DNA of 13,511 nucleotides from NCBI GenBank assembly GCA_004298625.1, contig SCSY01000055.1, positions 1 through 13,511 on the forward strand. The letters run 5' to 3'. How positions within the stretch are numbered: position 1 is the first letter of the stretch; each line of letters opens with the position of its first letter. The translations under genes and the position numbers were made by a program. The notes under the pieces are model-generated. The model searched no databases. It was given only the letters and a program-made list of their open reading frames with translations, and had not been told where the DNA came from. Source of the DNA: Nitrospirota bacterium. GTDB taxonomy: Bacteria; Nitrospirota; Thermodesulfovibrionia; Thermodesulfovibrionales; UBA1546. Below, piece after piece: positions 1 to 7,170 of the stretch.

Positions 1-22
1 AAAACTTGCTCTCTTTTTCATA

Positions 23-28
23 TATAAT
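23..28 (+). promoter_or_regulatory. Possible -10 box ahead of lpxK
   Basis: The hexamer TATAAT lies 38 bp upstream of the lpxK start. A -35 element at normal spacing would fall at or beyond the window edge, so only half of the promoter can be judged. If lpxK is instead expressed from an upstream operon, this is chance in AT-rich DNA. No convincing end of an upstream gene is visible in bases 1-66. Confidence 0.3.
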
Positions 29-66
29 ATAAAGGCATCTTTTAGACAGCGGCAAGGAACCAAAGA

Positions 67-1080
67 ATGGGAATTTTTGAATTTCTTTATTATCTCGGTT
101 ATTCGGCAAAAAAATATTATTCACTTCGCGCGCAGAAACGTCTTCCATATAGAGTAATCAGCATAGGCAATATCACAGCCGGTGGAACAGGAAAGACGCC
201 TGCGACTATTGCCTTGACCGAAGAAGCAAAAAAAAGAGGGTTTAATCCCTGCATACTCACAAGGGGCTATAAAGGCAAGGCAAAGGGCCCATGCTTTGTA
301 AGCAGGGGAGAAATTCCGCTTCTAAATGCAAAAGATGCAGGGGATGAGCCCTTTATGATGGCTGGCAGATTAAGGGGTATTCCCATAGTGAAGGGCGCGG
401 ACAGGTATGAGGCAGGCATGTTTGCAATCAAAGAGCTATCGGCTATCGGCTATCAGCCATCTGCTAAGATGTTGTTCATCCTCGATGACGGTTTCCAGCA
501 CTGGAGGCTTTTCCGGGACAAAGATATTCTGCTTATAGATGCGGAAGAGCCTTTTGACAGAAGAAGACTTTTGCCTATCGGGCTGCTGAGAGAGCCGCTT
601 AAGGAAATAAAAAGAGCGGATATCATAGTAATAACAAATGCGGGCAACAGCCGGCAGGAAATGGCCGATAGTCTTATTGAAGAGCTAAGGCTGTATAACG
701 CAAGGGCTCGTATATTTACTGCTGAACACAAACCATCAAGATTTATGGGACATAAGGGCGAAACAATGCCGTTGAAATGGGCAGCAGGCAAAAATTTTTT
801 TGCATTCTGCGGGATAGGCAACCCCGGCTCGTTCAAGAAAACTCTTTTATCAACCGGCTGCGAGTTGAAAGGCATTAAAGCATACAGGGACCATTACAAA
901 TACAAACAGAAAGATATTGATGATATATTGAAAGAGGCTCGGAAAAATAATGCGGACTGGCTTGTTACGACGGAAAAAGACATGACGAGGTTGAAAGGAC
1001 TGAATATGCCGGAAAACCTCATTGCGATTACAATCAGGTTTTCAGTTGATGAGAGATTTTATGATTATGCATTAAAATAA
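67..1080 (+). CDS. lpxK: Tetraacyldisaccharide 4'-kinase (lipid A 4'-kinase)
   Basis: The product phosphorylates the 4' position of the tetraacyldisaccharide 1-phosphate precursor with ATP, giving lipid IVA. It is a membrane-associated step of lipid A synthesis at the inner face of the inner membrane. The 337 residues match the usual family length. A short N-terminal amphipathic or hydrophobic segment (about residues 4-18) precedes the P-loop GNITAGGTGKTP (34-45). The family signature DDGFQHW is at 140-146, and TTEKD lies near the C-terminus. The ATG at 67 is supported by AAGGA at 54-58. Its presence implies a diderm cell with lipid A. A triple 7-bp tandem repeat lies inside the gene just before the DDGFQH motif. 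The next gene begins 192 bp downstream and looks unrelated. Identification is firm from the two motifs. Confidence 0.96.
   Translation: MGIFEFLYYLGYSAKKYYSLRAQKRLPYRVISIGNITAGGTGKTPATIALTEEAKKRGFNPCILTRGYKGKAKGPCFVSRGEIPLLNAKDAGDEPFMMAGRLRGIPIVKGADRYEAGMFAIKELSAIGYQPSAKMLFILDDGFQHWRLFRDKDILLIDAEEPFDRRRLLPIGLLREPLKEIKRADIIVITNAGNSRQEMADSLIEELRLYNARARIFTAEHKPSRFMGHKGETMPLKWAAGKNFFAFCGIGNPGSFKKTLLSTGCELKGIKAYRDHYKYKQKDIDDILKEARKNNADWLVTTEKDMTRLKGLNMPENLIAITIRFSVDERFYDYALK
435..455 (+). repeat. Three tandem copies of a 7-bp unit inside lpxK
   Basis: GCTATCG is repeated head to tail, with the last copy ending in A instead of G. It falls in the linker before the DDGFQH motif. Three 7-bp copies add 21 bp, so the frame is kept, but loss or gain of one copy would shift it. 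Confidence 0.75.
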
Positions 1081-1120
1081 AAATTGAGGCATTACTTCTT
1101 TTCCAGGACTGCCCTATCAT

Positions 1121-1135
1121 CCCTCGCGCAGAGGG
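1121..1135. other. Hairpin CCCTC-GCGCA-GAGGG downstream of lpxK
   Basis: A perfect 5-bp GC-rich stem with a 5-base loop sits 40 bp after the lpxK stop. No T-run follows, so it is not a convincing intrinsic terminator on either strand. The rest of 1081-1272 is AT-rich and holds only a 22-codon open frame at 1183, which has no ribosome site and is not called. Confidence 0.35.
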
Positions 1136-1272
1136 CGGGAGATTGCGATTGTGGAGGGAAAAGGAAAAGCGAGACTATTGCAATGAAAACTAATAAATGT
1201 CAAAATAACCGTAAGGAACAAAAAAAAATGACAAAGACAAAAAATATCTGAAGAGTCTGAAGAAGGTACAAC

Positions 1273-1530
1273 ATGAAAACTAAAACAATATATGAGGAAG
1301 AAATCTCAAAAGAGATACAGGATTTATCCGAGCCTTTTCAGGAAAAAATGGTTAAAATTGTCCATCTGCTGAAACAAGAGTTTGTAAAACTTAGGCAGGA
1401 TGAGAAAGTTGCAACAACTGAATTCCTGCGAATATGCGGAACATGGGAAGATGACAAGACTGTTAAAGAGCAGATAAGAGACATCTATTCAAAGAGAAAA
1501 TCTACATCCAGGACAGCGAAGGCATTTTGA
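1273..1530 (+). CDS. vapB: VapB-type antitoxin (toxin-antitoxin 1)
   Basis: This 85-residue, charged, mostly helical protein directly precedes a PIN-domain toxin, and the two overlap at TTGA. The C-terminal part contains GTWEDD followed by KEQIRDIYSKR. That is the acidic-then-basic tail seen in a group of VapB-like antitoxins that wrap the PIN toxin. Residues 1-45 are predicted helical and probably dimerise or bind DNA, but no clear AbrB or ribbon-helix-helix motif can be read. AGAAGG at 1261-1266 supports the ATG at 1273. By analogy, the protein neutralises the downstream toxin and represses the shared promoter. The antitoxin role rests mainly on position and the tail motif. Confidence 0.8.
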   Translation: MKTKTIYEEEISKEIQDLSEPFQEKMVKIVHLLKQEFVKLRQDEKVATTEFLRICGTWEDDKTVKEQIRDIYSKRKSTSRTAKAF

Positions 1531-1943
1531 AATTTATTCTCGATACTGACACCTGTGTTTATCTTCTAAACGGTAATCCTTCTTTAAAAAAGAAGGTGGA
1601 GGAAGTCGGTGTTTTTTCTCTGGCAATTTCCAACAGCGTGCTTGCTGAATTATATTTTGGAGCTTACAATTCAAAAAAGGTTGAAGACAATCTGAAACGC
1701 ATTAACCTTTTTAAGAAGAATTTAACCATATTGTCGGATTCAGAAGAATCTGCCTTGCAATTTGGAAAAATTAAGGCTGACCTGAGATCAAAAGGTAAAA
1801 TTATTGAAGACTTTGATATAGTGATTGCATCTATTGCCATCGTAAATAGCTGCATATTGATTACGAATAATACTGACCACTTTGAAAGAATTGATGACCT
1901 GCAGATAGAAAACTGGCTAATAGATAATTCCAGCAAGACATAG
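1527..1943 (+). CDS. vapC: VapC-type PIN-domain ribonuclease toxin (toxin-antitoxin 1)
   Basis: A 138-residue PIN-domain protein, a magnesium-dependent RNase; VapC family members cut tRNA or rRNA. The acidic active-site set is visible: D6 and D8 in LDTDTCVYLL, E41 in AELYFGA, D97 in FDIVIAS, and D117 after TNN. The length fits the family. The start is TTG at 1527, overlapping the antitoxin stop TGA (1528-1530), with GAAGG at 1518-1522 as ribosome site. No better start exists, because LDTDT must lie at the very N-terminus. A weak start coupled to the antitoxin stop would keep toxin below antitoxin. The gene converges on cooT with only 23 bp between and no visible terminator. Confidence 0.93.
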   Translation: MKFILDTDTCVYLLNGNPSLKKKVEEVGVFSLAISNSVLAELYFGAYNSKKVEDNLKRINLFKKNLTILSDSEESALQFGKIKADLRSKGKIIEDFDIVIASIAIVNSCILITNNTDHFERIDDLQIENWLIDNSSKT

Positions 1944-1966
1944 AATTGTGCCTTCATCACTTACCC

Positions 1967-2155
1967 CTATTTCTTCTCCATCACTATCTTATGTTTCAGG
2001 AGCGATATCTCTTTTATGTCTCCCTCAAACACCTTTTGCTCTCCAAAAAGGTTCTTTAGAGATACTTTCCCCTGCTCAGGCAGTATTACATCAACATTTT
2101 CAAGATAGAGTTCTTCTTTGCCGTCTTTTAATATATATGCATTTATATCGCACAT
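1967..2155 (-). CDS. cooT: CooT-family nickel-binding protein
   Basis: A 62-residue protein beginning MCDINAYI, with KDGKEELYLENVDV, FGEQKVFEGDIKEI and a final HKIV. This pattern, with Cys directly after Met1, is that of the CooT family. Family members are small homodimers that bind Ni(II) through the N-terminal Cys and serve nickel delivery to carbon monoxide dehydrogenase. The minus-strand ATG at 2155 is preceded by an AGGGAG-type ribosome site. A TATACT or TAGAAT box lies about 25-35 bp further upstream, but no good -35 is seen. No CODH gene is in the window, so the partner here is unknown. The long plus-strand open frame over the same bases (1948-2316) is a shadow. Confidence 0.82.
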   Translation of the reverse strand: MCDINAYILKDGKEELYLENVDVILPEQGKVSLKNLFGEQKVFEGDIKEISLLKHKIVMEKK

Positions 2156-2265
2156 TTTTCTTCTCCCTGGTGTTTATTCTAAGTATAAAGCAAATGGATA
2201 GAAGATGGCGAGAAGTTTTATTCATACCGAAGGAGGGGACAATATTAAGGCCCGGTGTTTTGATA

Positions 2266-2274
2266 TGCTATAAT
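2266..2274 (+). promoter_or_regulatory. Extended -10 promoter of the zinc-ribbon/trpBA operon
   Basis: TGCTATAAT is a perfect extended -10 (TGN-TATAAT). Transcription would start near 2281, leaving an untranslated leader of only about 20 bases before the TTG start at 2300. No good -35 is visible at 17 bp, which extended -10 promoters tolerate. So short a leader leaves no room for a trp attenuator, leader peptide or T-box. An isolated AGGAGGGG at 2231-2238 has no start codon after it. Confidence 0.6.
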
Positions 2275-2299
2275 ATTGTTTTACTAATGGAGAAAGAAT

Positions 2300-2503
2300 T
2301 TGAACAAAAAATCTGAGACATTGGATGACATAATACCGCTCTGTCCGGTCTGCGGAAGAGAGCTTGATAAAAAGCAGGTTGCGCCTAAGGGCGGATGGAA
2401 CTGCAGGTGCGGTGAATTCATTCCCAAAAATCTGGCAGTAAACCCTTTTGAAGGCTGCACTCACGGCTTAAACTGCAACTGCGGGCGGGAAATGAAAAGA
2501 TGA
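2300..2503 (+). CDS. Small cysteine-rich zinc-ribbon-like protein upstream of trpB
   Basis: A 67-residue protein with seven cysteines: CPVCG (15, 18), CRCG (35, 37), C53, and CNCG (59, 61). The first two pairs would make a zinc ribbon; the third CxC pair is unusual. The start is TTG at 2300 with GGAG at 2289-2292. An in-frame TAA at 2285 rules out a longer start, and there is no ATG before residue 65. The stop overlaps the trpB start (ATGA), so the two are translationally coupled. No catalytic motif is recognised. Possible roles are metal or redox sensing, or a scaffold for tryptophan synthase, but both are guesses. The gene is believable because of the promoter, ribosome site, coupling and Cys pattern. 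Confidence 0.75.
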   Translation: MNKKSETLDDIIPLCPVCGRELDKKQVAPKGGWNCRCGEFIPKNLAVNPFEGCTHGLNCNCGREMKR

Positions 2504-3675
2504 AAAAAGGTTATTTCGGAAAATACGGCGGAAGGTTTGTCCCCGAGACCCTAATGCCTGCTCTTATGGAGCTTGAGAAGGCTTATCTCGAATCAAAAAA
2601 GGACAAGGATTTTCAGGAGAGGCTTGTACATCTTCAGAAAACATACATAGGGAGGCCGACGCCGCTTTATTTTGCGCAGAGGTTTACGGAACACCTTGGC
2701 GGCGCAAAGGTATATCTGAAAAGGGAAGACCTTGCGCATACAGGCGCGCATAAAATTAACAATGCAATCGGCCAGGCATTGCTTGCGAAAAAAATAGGCA
2801 AGAAAAGAATTATCGCTGAAACAGGCGCGGGACAGCATGGAGTTGCAACCGCAACAGGCGCAGCGCTTGTCGGCCTTGAATGCGACGTCTATATGGGCAC
2901 GGATGATATGAAGAGACAGGCATTGAATGTCTTCAGGATGAGACTTCTGGGCGCAAGGGTTATCGAGGTGCCTGTCGGTTCAAGGACGTTGAAGGATGCA
3001 ATTAACGAAGCGCTGAGAGACTGGACAACGAATGTGAGGACAACGCATTATGTCCTGGGGACAGTGTTCGGCCCTCATCCATTTCCTTCTATGGTCCGGG
3101 ATTTTCAGTCTGTCATAGGGAAAGAGGCAAAGAAGCAGATAATACAGGCTGAAGGAAGACTTCCTGATTATCTGGTTGCCTGTGTCGGCGGCGGGAGCAA
3201 TGCCATGGGACTTTTCCATGAATTTCTTGATGACAATGTAAAAATGATTGGCGTTGAGGCAGGCGGCAAAGGAATTGAAACAGGCGAGCACGCTGCTCGT
3301 TTTGCAGGAGGCTCAATCGGAGTCTTTCAGGGATGCAAGACCTTTCTGCTTCAGGATGATGACGGAAACGTGCTCGGCACGCATTCTGTCTCGGCAGGAT
3401 TGGACTATGCCTCGATAGGGCCGCAGCATCCATATCTTAGAGATGCCGGAAGAGTTCAGTATACGTATGCAACCGACGCTGAGGCATTGGCTGCCTTTGA
3501 ACTGCTGTCAAAAACAGAGGGGATAATACCCGCGCTCGAATCTGCCCATGCGGTTGCGGAGACCATAAAGCTTGCGCCAAAACTATCAGGGGATAAGCTT
3601 ATTATTGTCAATCTTTCGGGCAGGGGAGATAAAGACGTTCAGCATGTTGCGGCAATCAAGGGGATATCCCTGTGA
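2500..3675 (+). CDS. trpB: Tryptophan synthase beta chain
   Basis: This PLP enzyme condenses indole with serine to give tryptophan, the last step of the pathway, in a cytosolic alpha2-beta2 complex with TrpA. Its 391 residues match the TrpB1 family length. The PLP lysine is K85 in HTGAHKINN. The catalytic glutamate is E107 in ETGAGQHG, and GGGSNAMG forms the phosphate loop. The N-terminal GKYGGRFVPETL is typical of the true beta subunit rather than the TrpB2 form. The ATG at 2500 overlaps the preceding stop by four bases, and the stop overlaps trpA by GTGA. No other trp genes lie in the window, so the rest of the pathway must be encoded elsewhere. Confidence 0.99.
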   Translation: MKKGYFGKYGGRFVPETLMPALMELEKAYLESKKDKDFQERLVHLQKTYIGRPTPLYFAQRFTEHLGGAKVYLKREDLAHTGAHKINNAIGQALLAKKIGKKRIIAETGAGQHGVATATGAALVGLECDVYMGTDDMKRQALNVFRMRLLGARVIEVPVGSRTLKDAINEALRDWTTNVRTTHYVLGTVFGPHPFPSMVRDFQSVIGKEAKKQIIQAEGRLPDYLVACVGGGSNAMGLFHEFLDDNVKMIGVEAGGKGIETGEHAARFAGGSIGVFQGCKTFLLQDDDGNVLGTHSVSAGLDYASIGPQHPYLRDAGRVQYTYATDAEALAAFELLSKTEGIIPALESAHAVAETIKLAPKLSGDKLIIVNLSGRGDKDVQHVAAIKGISL

Positions 3676-4448
3676 ACAGGATCGAAAAAACATTTAAAAA
3701 ATTAAGAACGCAGAACAAAAAGGCGTTTATTCCTTACATTATGGCGGGAGACCCTTCGCTCGAAAAAACAAAAGAGTTGGTTGTTCTCCTTGAAGAATGC
3801 GGGGCAGACATCATTGAATTGGGCGTGCCGTTTACAGACCCGCTCGCAGACGGGCCGACTATACAGAGGGCGGCGGAGAGGGCCTTGAAGAACGGCGTGA
3901 CATTAAGAAAGGTCATTGCGCTTGTAAAAGACCTTAGAGTGAAGACTAAAGTCCCTCTTGTCTTAATGACATATTACAATCCTGTTTTTAAATATGGCGA
4001 AGAGAAGTTTATCAATGATGCAAAAGATGCAGGCGTTGACGGCGTTATAATCCCTGATCTTCCGCCTGATGAGGCAGGAGAGCTTATAAAGACAGCGAAG
4101 AAAGCAGACCTTGCCACAATATTCCTGCTTGCGCCCACATCAACGGAAGACAGGATAAAGAAGGTTGCAACTGCATCAAAAGGGTTTATATATTATGTCT
4201 CGATGACAGGCATTACAGGCGCGCAGATTTTACTTGACGACTCTATCGGGAAATCAATAAACAATATCCGCAGGATTACAGACAAGCCTGTTGCAGTCGG
4301 ATTCGGAGTTTCAACACCTGATGAGGCAAGGGCGGTGTCGGGTGTCTCCGACGGAGTGATTGTTGGAAGCGCAATAGTAAGGAAAATCCAGGAAGCCCCG
4401 GAAGGACTAAGGGATTTCATCCTTAAACTCAGGGAGGCTGTGAGATAA
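3672..4448 (+). CDS. trpA: Tryptophan synthase alpha chain
   Basis: A TIM-barrel lyase that splits indole-3-glycerol phosphate into indole and glyceraldehyde 3-phosphate, channelling indole to TrpB. It has 258 residues. The catalytic E49 and D60 lie in ELGVPFTDPLADGPTIQ, at the same numbers as in the Salmonella enzyme. The phosphate-binding GFGVST and DGVIVGSAIV segments are near the C-terminus. The start is GTG at 3672, overlapping the trpB stop, with AAGGGGAT just upstream. The next gene starts 4 bp after the stop, so the operon continues. The protein is complete and unremarkable. Confidence 0.99.
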   Translation: MNRIEKTFKKLRTQNKKAFIPYIMAGDPSLEKTKELVVLLEECGADIIELGVPFTDPLADGPTIQRAAERALKNGVTLRKVIALVKDLRVKTKVPLVLMTYYNPVFKYGEEKFINDAKDAGVDGVIIPDLPPDEAGELIKTAKKADLATIFLLAPTSTEDRIKKVATASKGFIYYVSMTGITGAQILLDDSIGKSINNIRRITDKPVAVGFGVSTPDEARAVSGVSDGVIVGSAIVRKIQEAPEGLRDFILKLREAVR

Positions 4449-4452
4449 CCGT

Positions 4453-5538
4453 ATGCCGGATAAAAAGCTTGACCAGCTTAACGCCCTGATCGAACTGACA
4501 GCGGTTATTAACTCAACTCTCGATACCCAAGAGATAAGGAAGCGGGCCATTGAGGCGGCAACAAGGCTTGCGGATGCAGAGGCAGGGAGTCTCCTTTTGA
4601 TAGACCTTCTTACAGGCGAGCTTTTTTTTGAAGTAGCCCTCGGAGACAGAGGAGAAAAACTCAAAGAGATTCGTCTTAAAAAAGGAGAAGGCATTGCAGG
4701 CTGGGTTGCTGAAAAAGGGAAGCCGGTTATAATACATGACGTCCAGTCGGACCCGAGGTTTTATAAAGACGCTGATGCCAAAAGCGAGTTCGTTACAAAG
4801 GATATGGTCTGCGTCCCTGTTAAGACCAAGAATAAAATCCTCGGCGTGCTTCAGACAATAAACAAAAAAATCGGCAATTTCAATGACGAGGATCTGGAGA
4901 TACTCAGCGCCCTTGCCAATCAGGTTGCTGTTGCAATAGAAAACGCAAACCTGTATCAGGAGCTCAAGGATGCATTTTACGGCACGGCGCAGGCCCTCGC
5001 AGAGACGATAGAAAAGAGAGACCCCTACACAGGCGGTCATACAAAAAGAGTAATGAACTACAGCCTTGCCATAGGGCGCATGCTCGGACTCAACAAGGCA
5101 GAGCTTGAGAACCTTAAACTTTCGGCAATACTCCACGATATAGGAAAGATCGGCGTAAGGGACAGCGTTCTTCTCAAAGAGAGCAGGCTGGACCATGCCG
5201 AGCTTGAGGCCATGAATATGCATCCAAAGTACGGCTCTGATATACTAAGCCATGTCAAGCAGCTTAAGGATGTTATACCCGGCATGAGAGGGCATCACGA
5301 AAAATATGACGGCACAGGTTATCCCGACGGCTTGAAAGACGGAGATATCCCGTTTGCAGCAAGGATTATTGCAGTTGCCGATACCTTTGACGCCATGACA
5401 ACAGACAGGCCGTACAGAAAAGCCCTTAGCGCCGAATCTGCCTTTGAGGAACTGCGGAAATTTGCCGGCAGACAGTTCGACCCTGCAGTTGTTGAGGCGT
5501 TTTTTACAGCGTGGAAAGAGATGGAGATAATGCTATGA
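4453..5538 (+). CDS. GAF-HD-GYP protein, probable cyclic di-GMP phosphodiesterase
   Basis: A 361-residue cytosolic signalling protein. A GAF sensor domain spans about residues 20-165, with GEGIAGWVAEKGKPVIIHDV and a LGVLQTINK strand. A helical linker leads to an HD-GYP domain (about 175-361). HD-GYP metal ligands are visible: H196 in GGHTKRV, H228-D229 in LHDIGK, H257 in MHPKYG, H281-H282, and D310 in VADTFDAM. The GYP signature is intact in YDGTGYPDG (about 285-293). HD-GYP domains hydrolyse cyclic di-GMP, or in some members cGAMP. The GAF ligand is unknown. The gene sits 4 bp after trpA and overlaps the next gene by ATGA, so it is cotranscribed with biosynthetic genes rather than motility genes. 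Confidence 0.93.
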   Translation: MPDKKLDQLNALIELTAVINSTLDTQEIRKRAIEAATRLADAEAGSLLLIDLLTGELFFEVALGDRGEKLKEIRLKKGEGIAGWVAEKGKPVIIHDVQSDPRFYKDADAKSEFVTKDMVCVPVKTKNKILGVLQTINKKIGNFNDEDLEILSALANQVAVAIENANLYQELKDAFYGTAQALAETIEKRDPYTGGHTKRVMNYSLAIGRMLGLNKAELENLKLSAILHDIGKIGVRDSVLLKESRLDHAELEAMNMHPKYGSDILSHVKQLKDVIPGMRGHHEKYDGTGYPDGLKDGDIPFAARIIAVADTFDAMTTDRPYRKALSAESAFEELRKFAGRQFDPAVVEAFFTAWKEMEIML

Positions 5539-6302
5539 AAGTTAAAGTCCTTGGTTTTGCAGGAGCAGAATTCCCGGGGTTTCATCCGCCTGGATTTTTG
5601 ATTGACGGCAAATTGCTGCTCGATGCCGGGACCATCGGCGCCTCTCTGTCCGAGAATGACCAGTGGAAGATACGCCATATTTTTATAACGCATGCGCATC
5701 TCGACCATATCAAGGGAATCCCGTTTCTTGCAGACAATATAATAATAAAAAACAAGACTCACAATGTTACAGTCATAGGCATTGCGCCTGCGCTTAAGAC
5801 GCTGAAAAAAAATCTTTTGAATAATAAGATATGGCCGGATTTTACGGTAATACCCAGTCCCAAAAATGCCGTGCTCAAATTTGTCGAAATAAGAGCAGGC
5901 CGGACAATTCAGCTAAACGGCTATAAGGTGACGGCATACAGGGTTAATCACGCTGTTCCCGCAGCAGGATATGTAGTCGAGGATGAGAAAGGGAAAAAGC
6001 TTTTGTATACCGGGGACACAGGGCCGACAAATACTATATGGGAAAAGGCATGCAGCATGAAAATACACCGCGCCATAATAGAGGTCTCTTTCCCCAACAG
6101 GATGGAGGCTCTGGCCATAGAGACAGGGCACCTTACCCCGAAGCTTCTCATGAAAGAGCTTGAGAAGATGAAGATAATTCCGGATGAACTGCTGATAACC
6201 CATCCCAAACCCCAGCATATCAAGACTATCACAAATGAGCTTCAGAGACTGAGGAAGCCCAACATCAGACTGCTCAAGGACGGCGAGGTAATAAATATCT
6301 GA
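5535..6302 (+). CDS. Metallo-beta-lactamase-fold hydrolase, class II cyclic-nucleotide phosphodiesterase-like
   Basis: A 255-residue MBL-fold hydrolase. Metal ligands are H53, H55, D57 and H58 in THAHLDH, then H139 in VNHAVPAAGY, D161 in LYTGDTGPT, and H223 in THPKP. TGHLTP (197-202) and the NH-x-VP-x-x-GY pattern resemble class II 3',5'-cyclic-nucleotide phosphodiesterases (PDE1 / CpdP group) more than RNase Z or glyoxalase II. The start is taken as ATG at 5535, overlapping the HD-GYP stop (ATGA). The open frame extends in frame to 5511, but that adds only eight residues inside the upstream gene. The stop shares a base with the accD start (TGATG). The substrate is unproved; coupling to an HD-GYP protein fits nucleotide second-messenger breakdown. 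Confidence 0.85.
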   Translation: MKVKVLGFAGAEFPGFHPPGFLIDGKLLLDAGTIGASLSENDQWKIRHIFITHAHLDHIKGIPFLADNIIIKNKTHNVTVIGIAPALKTLKKNLLNNKIWPDFTVIPSPKNAVLKFVEIRAGRTIQLNGYKVTAYRVNHAVPAAGYVVEDEKGKKLLYTGDTGPTNTIWEKACSMKIHRAIIEVSFPNRMEALAIETGHLTPKLLMKELEKMKIIPDELLITHPKPQHIKTITNELQRLRKPNIRLLKDGEVINI

Positions 6303-7132
6303 TGTGGTTTAGAAAAATAAAAGAATCCAAAATACAAAAGAAGGTCAAGATTCCCGAAGGCCTATGGGTAAAGTGCGAGAACTGCAAGGAGATTGTCTAT
6401 AAAAAAGAGATAGATAAAAATCTCAAGGTATGTCCCAAATGCAATTATCATTTCAGGATAAGCGCCAGGGAGAGAATAAAACTTCTTGCCGATGAAGAAA
6501 GTTTTATGGAGTTTGATGCGGATATAACCTCAGGCGATCCGTTGAATTTTAAGGACACGCAGCCTTATCCGGAGAGGATAAAGGAAAACCAGAAAAAGAG
6601 CGGCCTTACCGAAGCTGCATTGACAGGCGAGGCTCTCATAAACGGGCGTCCTGTGGTCCTTGCCATCATGGATTTTTCATTTATGGGCGGGAGCATGGGC
6701 TCTGTTGTCGGAGAAAAAGTTGCGAGGGCTGCTGAAAGAGCGATCGAAAAACAAGCCCCGCTGATATGTGTTGCCTCATCCGGAGGCGCGCGCATGCAGG
6801 AAGGGATATTCTCTCTCATGCAAATGGCAAAGGTTTCCGCGGCAATAGGAAGACTCAAGGATAACGGCATTCCGTATATCTCGGTTGTTGCAGACCCGAC
6901 TTTCGGCGGTGTTGCCGCAAGTTTTGCCACACTCGGAGACGTGATAATTGCCGAACCGAGAAGCCTTGTCGGATTTGCAGGCCCCAGGGTTATCGAGCAG
7001 ACAATGAAACAGCAGCTTCCTGATAATTTTCAGAGGGCGGAGTTTCTGCTTGACCACGGCCTGATAGATATGGTCGTGAGCAGGGAAGACATGAAAAAGA
7101 CCCTTTCAAAACTCATAGAATTTCTCTCCTGA
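6302..7132 (+). CDS. accD: Acetyl-CoA carboxylase carboxyltransferase subunit beta
   Basis: The beta subunit of the carboxyltransferase half of acetyl-CoA carboxylase. With AccA it moves the carboxyl group from biotin to acetyl-CoA, making malonyl-CoA for fatty-acid synthesis. It has 276 residues. The N-terminal zinc ribbon has C25, C28, C44 and C47 in CENC and CPKC. The crotonase-like body carries the SSGGARMQEG oxyanion-hole motif and DPTFGGVAASFA. The ATG at 6302 shares a base with the upstream stop, with GAGG about 10 bases before it. It is the last gene of the operon and is followed at once by a hairpin. AccA, biotin carboxylase and the biotin carrier are not in the window. Confidence 0.98.
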   Translation: MWFRKIKESKIQKKVKIPEGLWVKCENCKEIVYKKEIDKNLKVCPKCNYHFRISARERIKLLADEESFMEFDADITSGDPLNFKDTQPYPERIKENQKKSGLTEAALTGEALINGRPVVLAIMDFSFMGGSMGSVVGEKVARAAERAIEKQAPLICVASSGGARMQEGIFSLMQMAKVSAAIGRLKDNGIPYISVVADPTFGGVAASFATLGDVIIAEPRSLVGFAGPRVIEQTMKQQLPDNFQRAEFLLDHGLIDMVVSREDMKKTLSKLIEFLS

Positions 7133-7135
7133 AGC

Positions 7136-7170
7136 CCCGGTTTAATCTCCGGGTATAAATATTATTTTTT
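7136..7170 (+). terminator. Probable intrinsic terminator after accD
   Basis: CCCGG (7136-7140) pairs perfectly with CCGGG (7149-7153) around an 8-base loop. After a short AT stretch comes TTATTTTTT (7162-7170). The stem is short and the T-run is displaced about 8 bp, so termination may be partial. The T-run overlaps the end of the convergent msrAB gene, where ATTATTT-TTT-AAATAAT (7161-7177) is itself a perfect AT palindrome. Confidence 0.5.

Noticed and set aside
1183..1251. 22-codon open frame beginning ATGAAAACTAA, similar to the first bases of vapB 1
   Set aside because: It has no ribosome site, is lysine-rich low-complexity sequence, and the shared 11 bases are AT-rich enough to be chance.
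2275..2299. trp attenuator or T-box leader ahead of trpBA
   Set aside because: The predicted leader is only about 20 bases and holds no Trp codons or terminator hairpin.
1948..2316. 122-codon plus-strand open frame
   Set aside because: It lies antisense to the CooT-like gene, has no ribosome site, and is hydrophobic without a recognisable pattern. The minus-strand protein is a clear family match.
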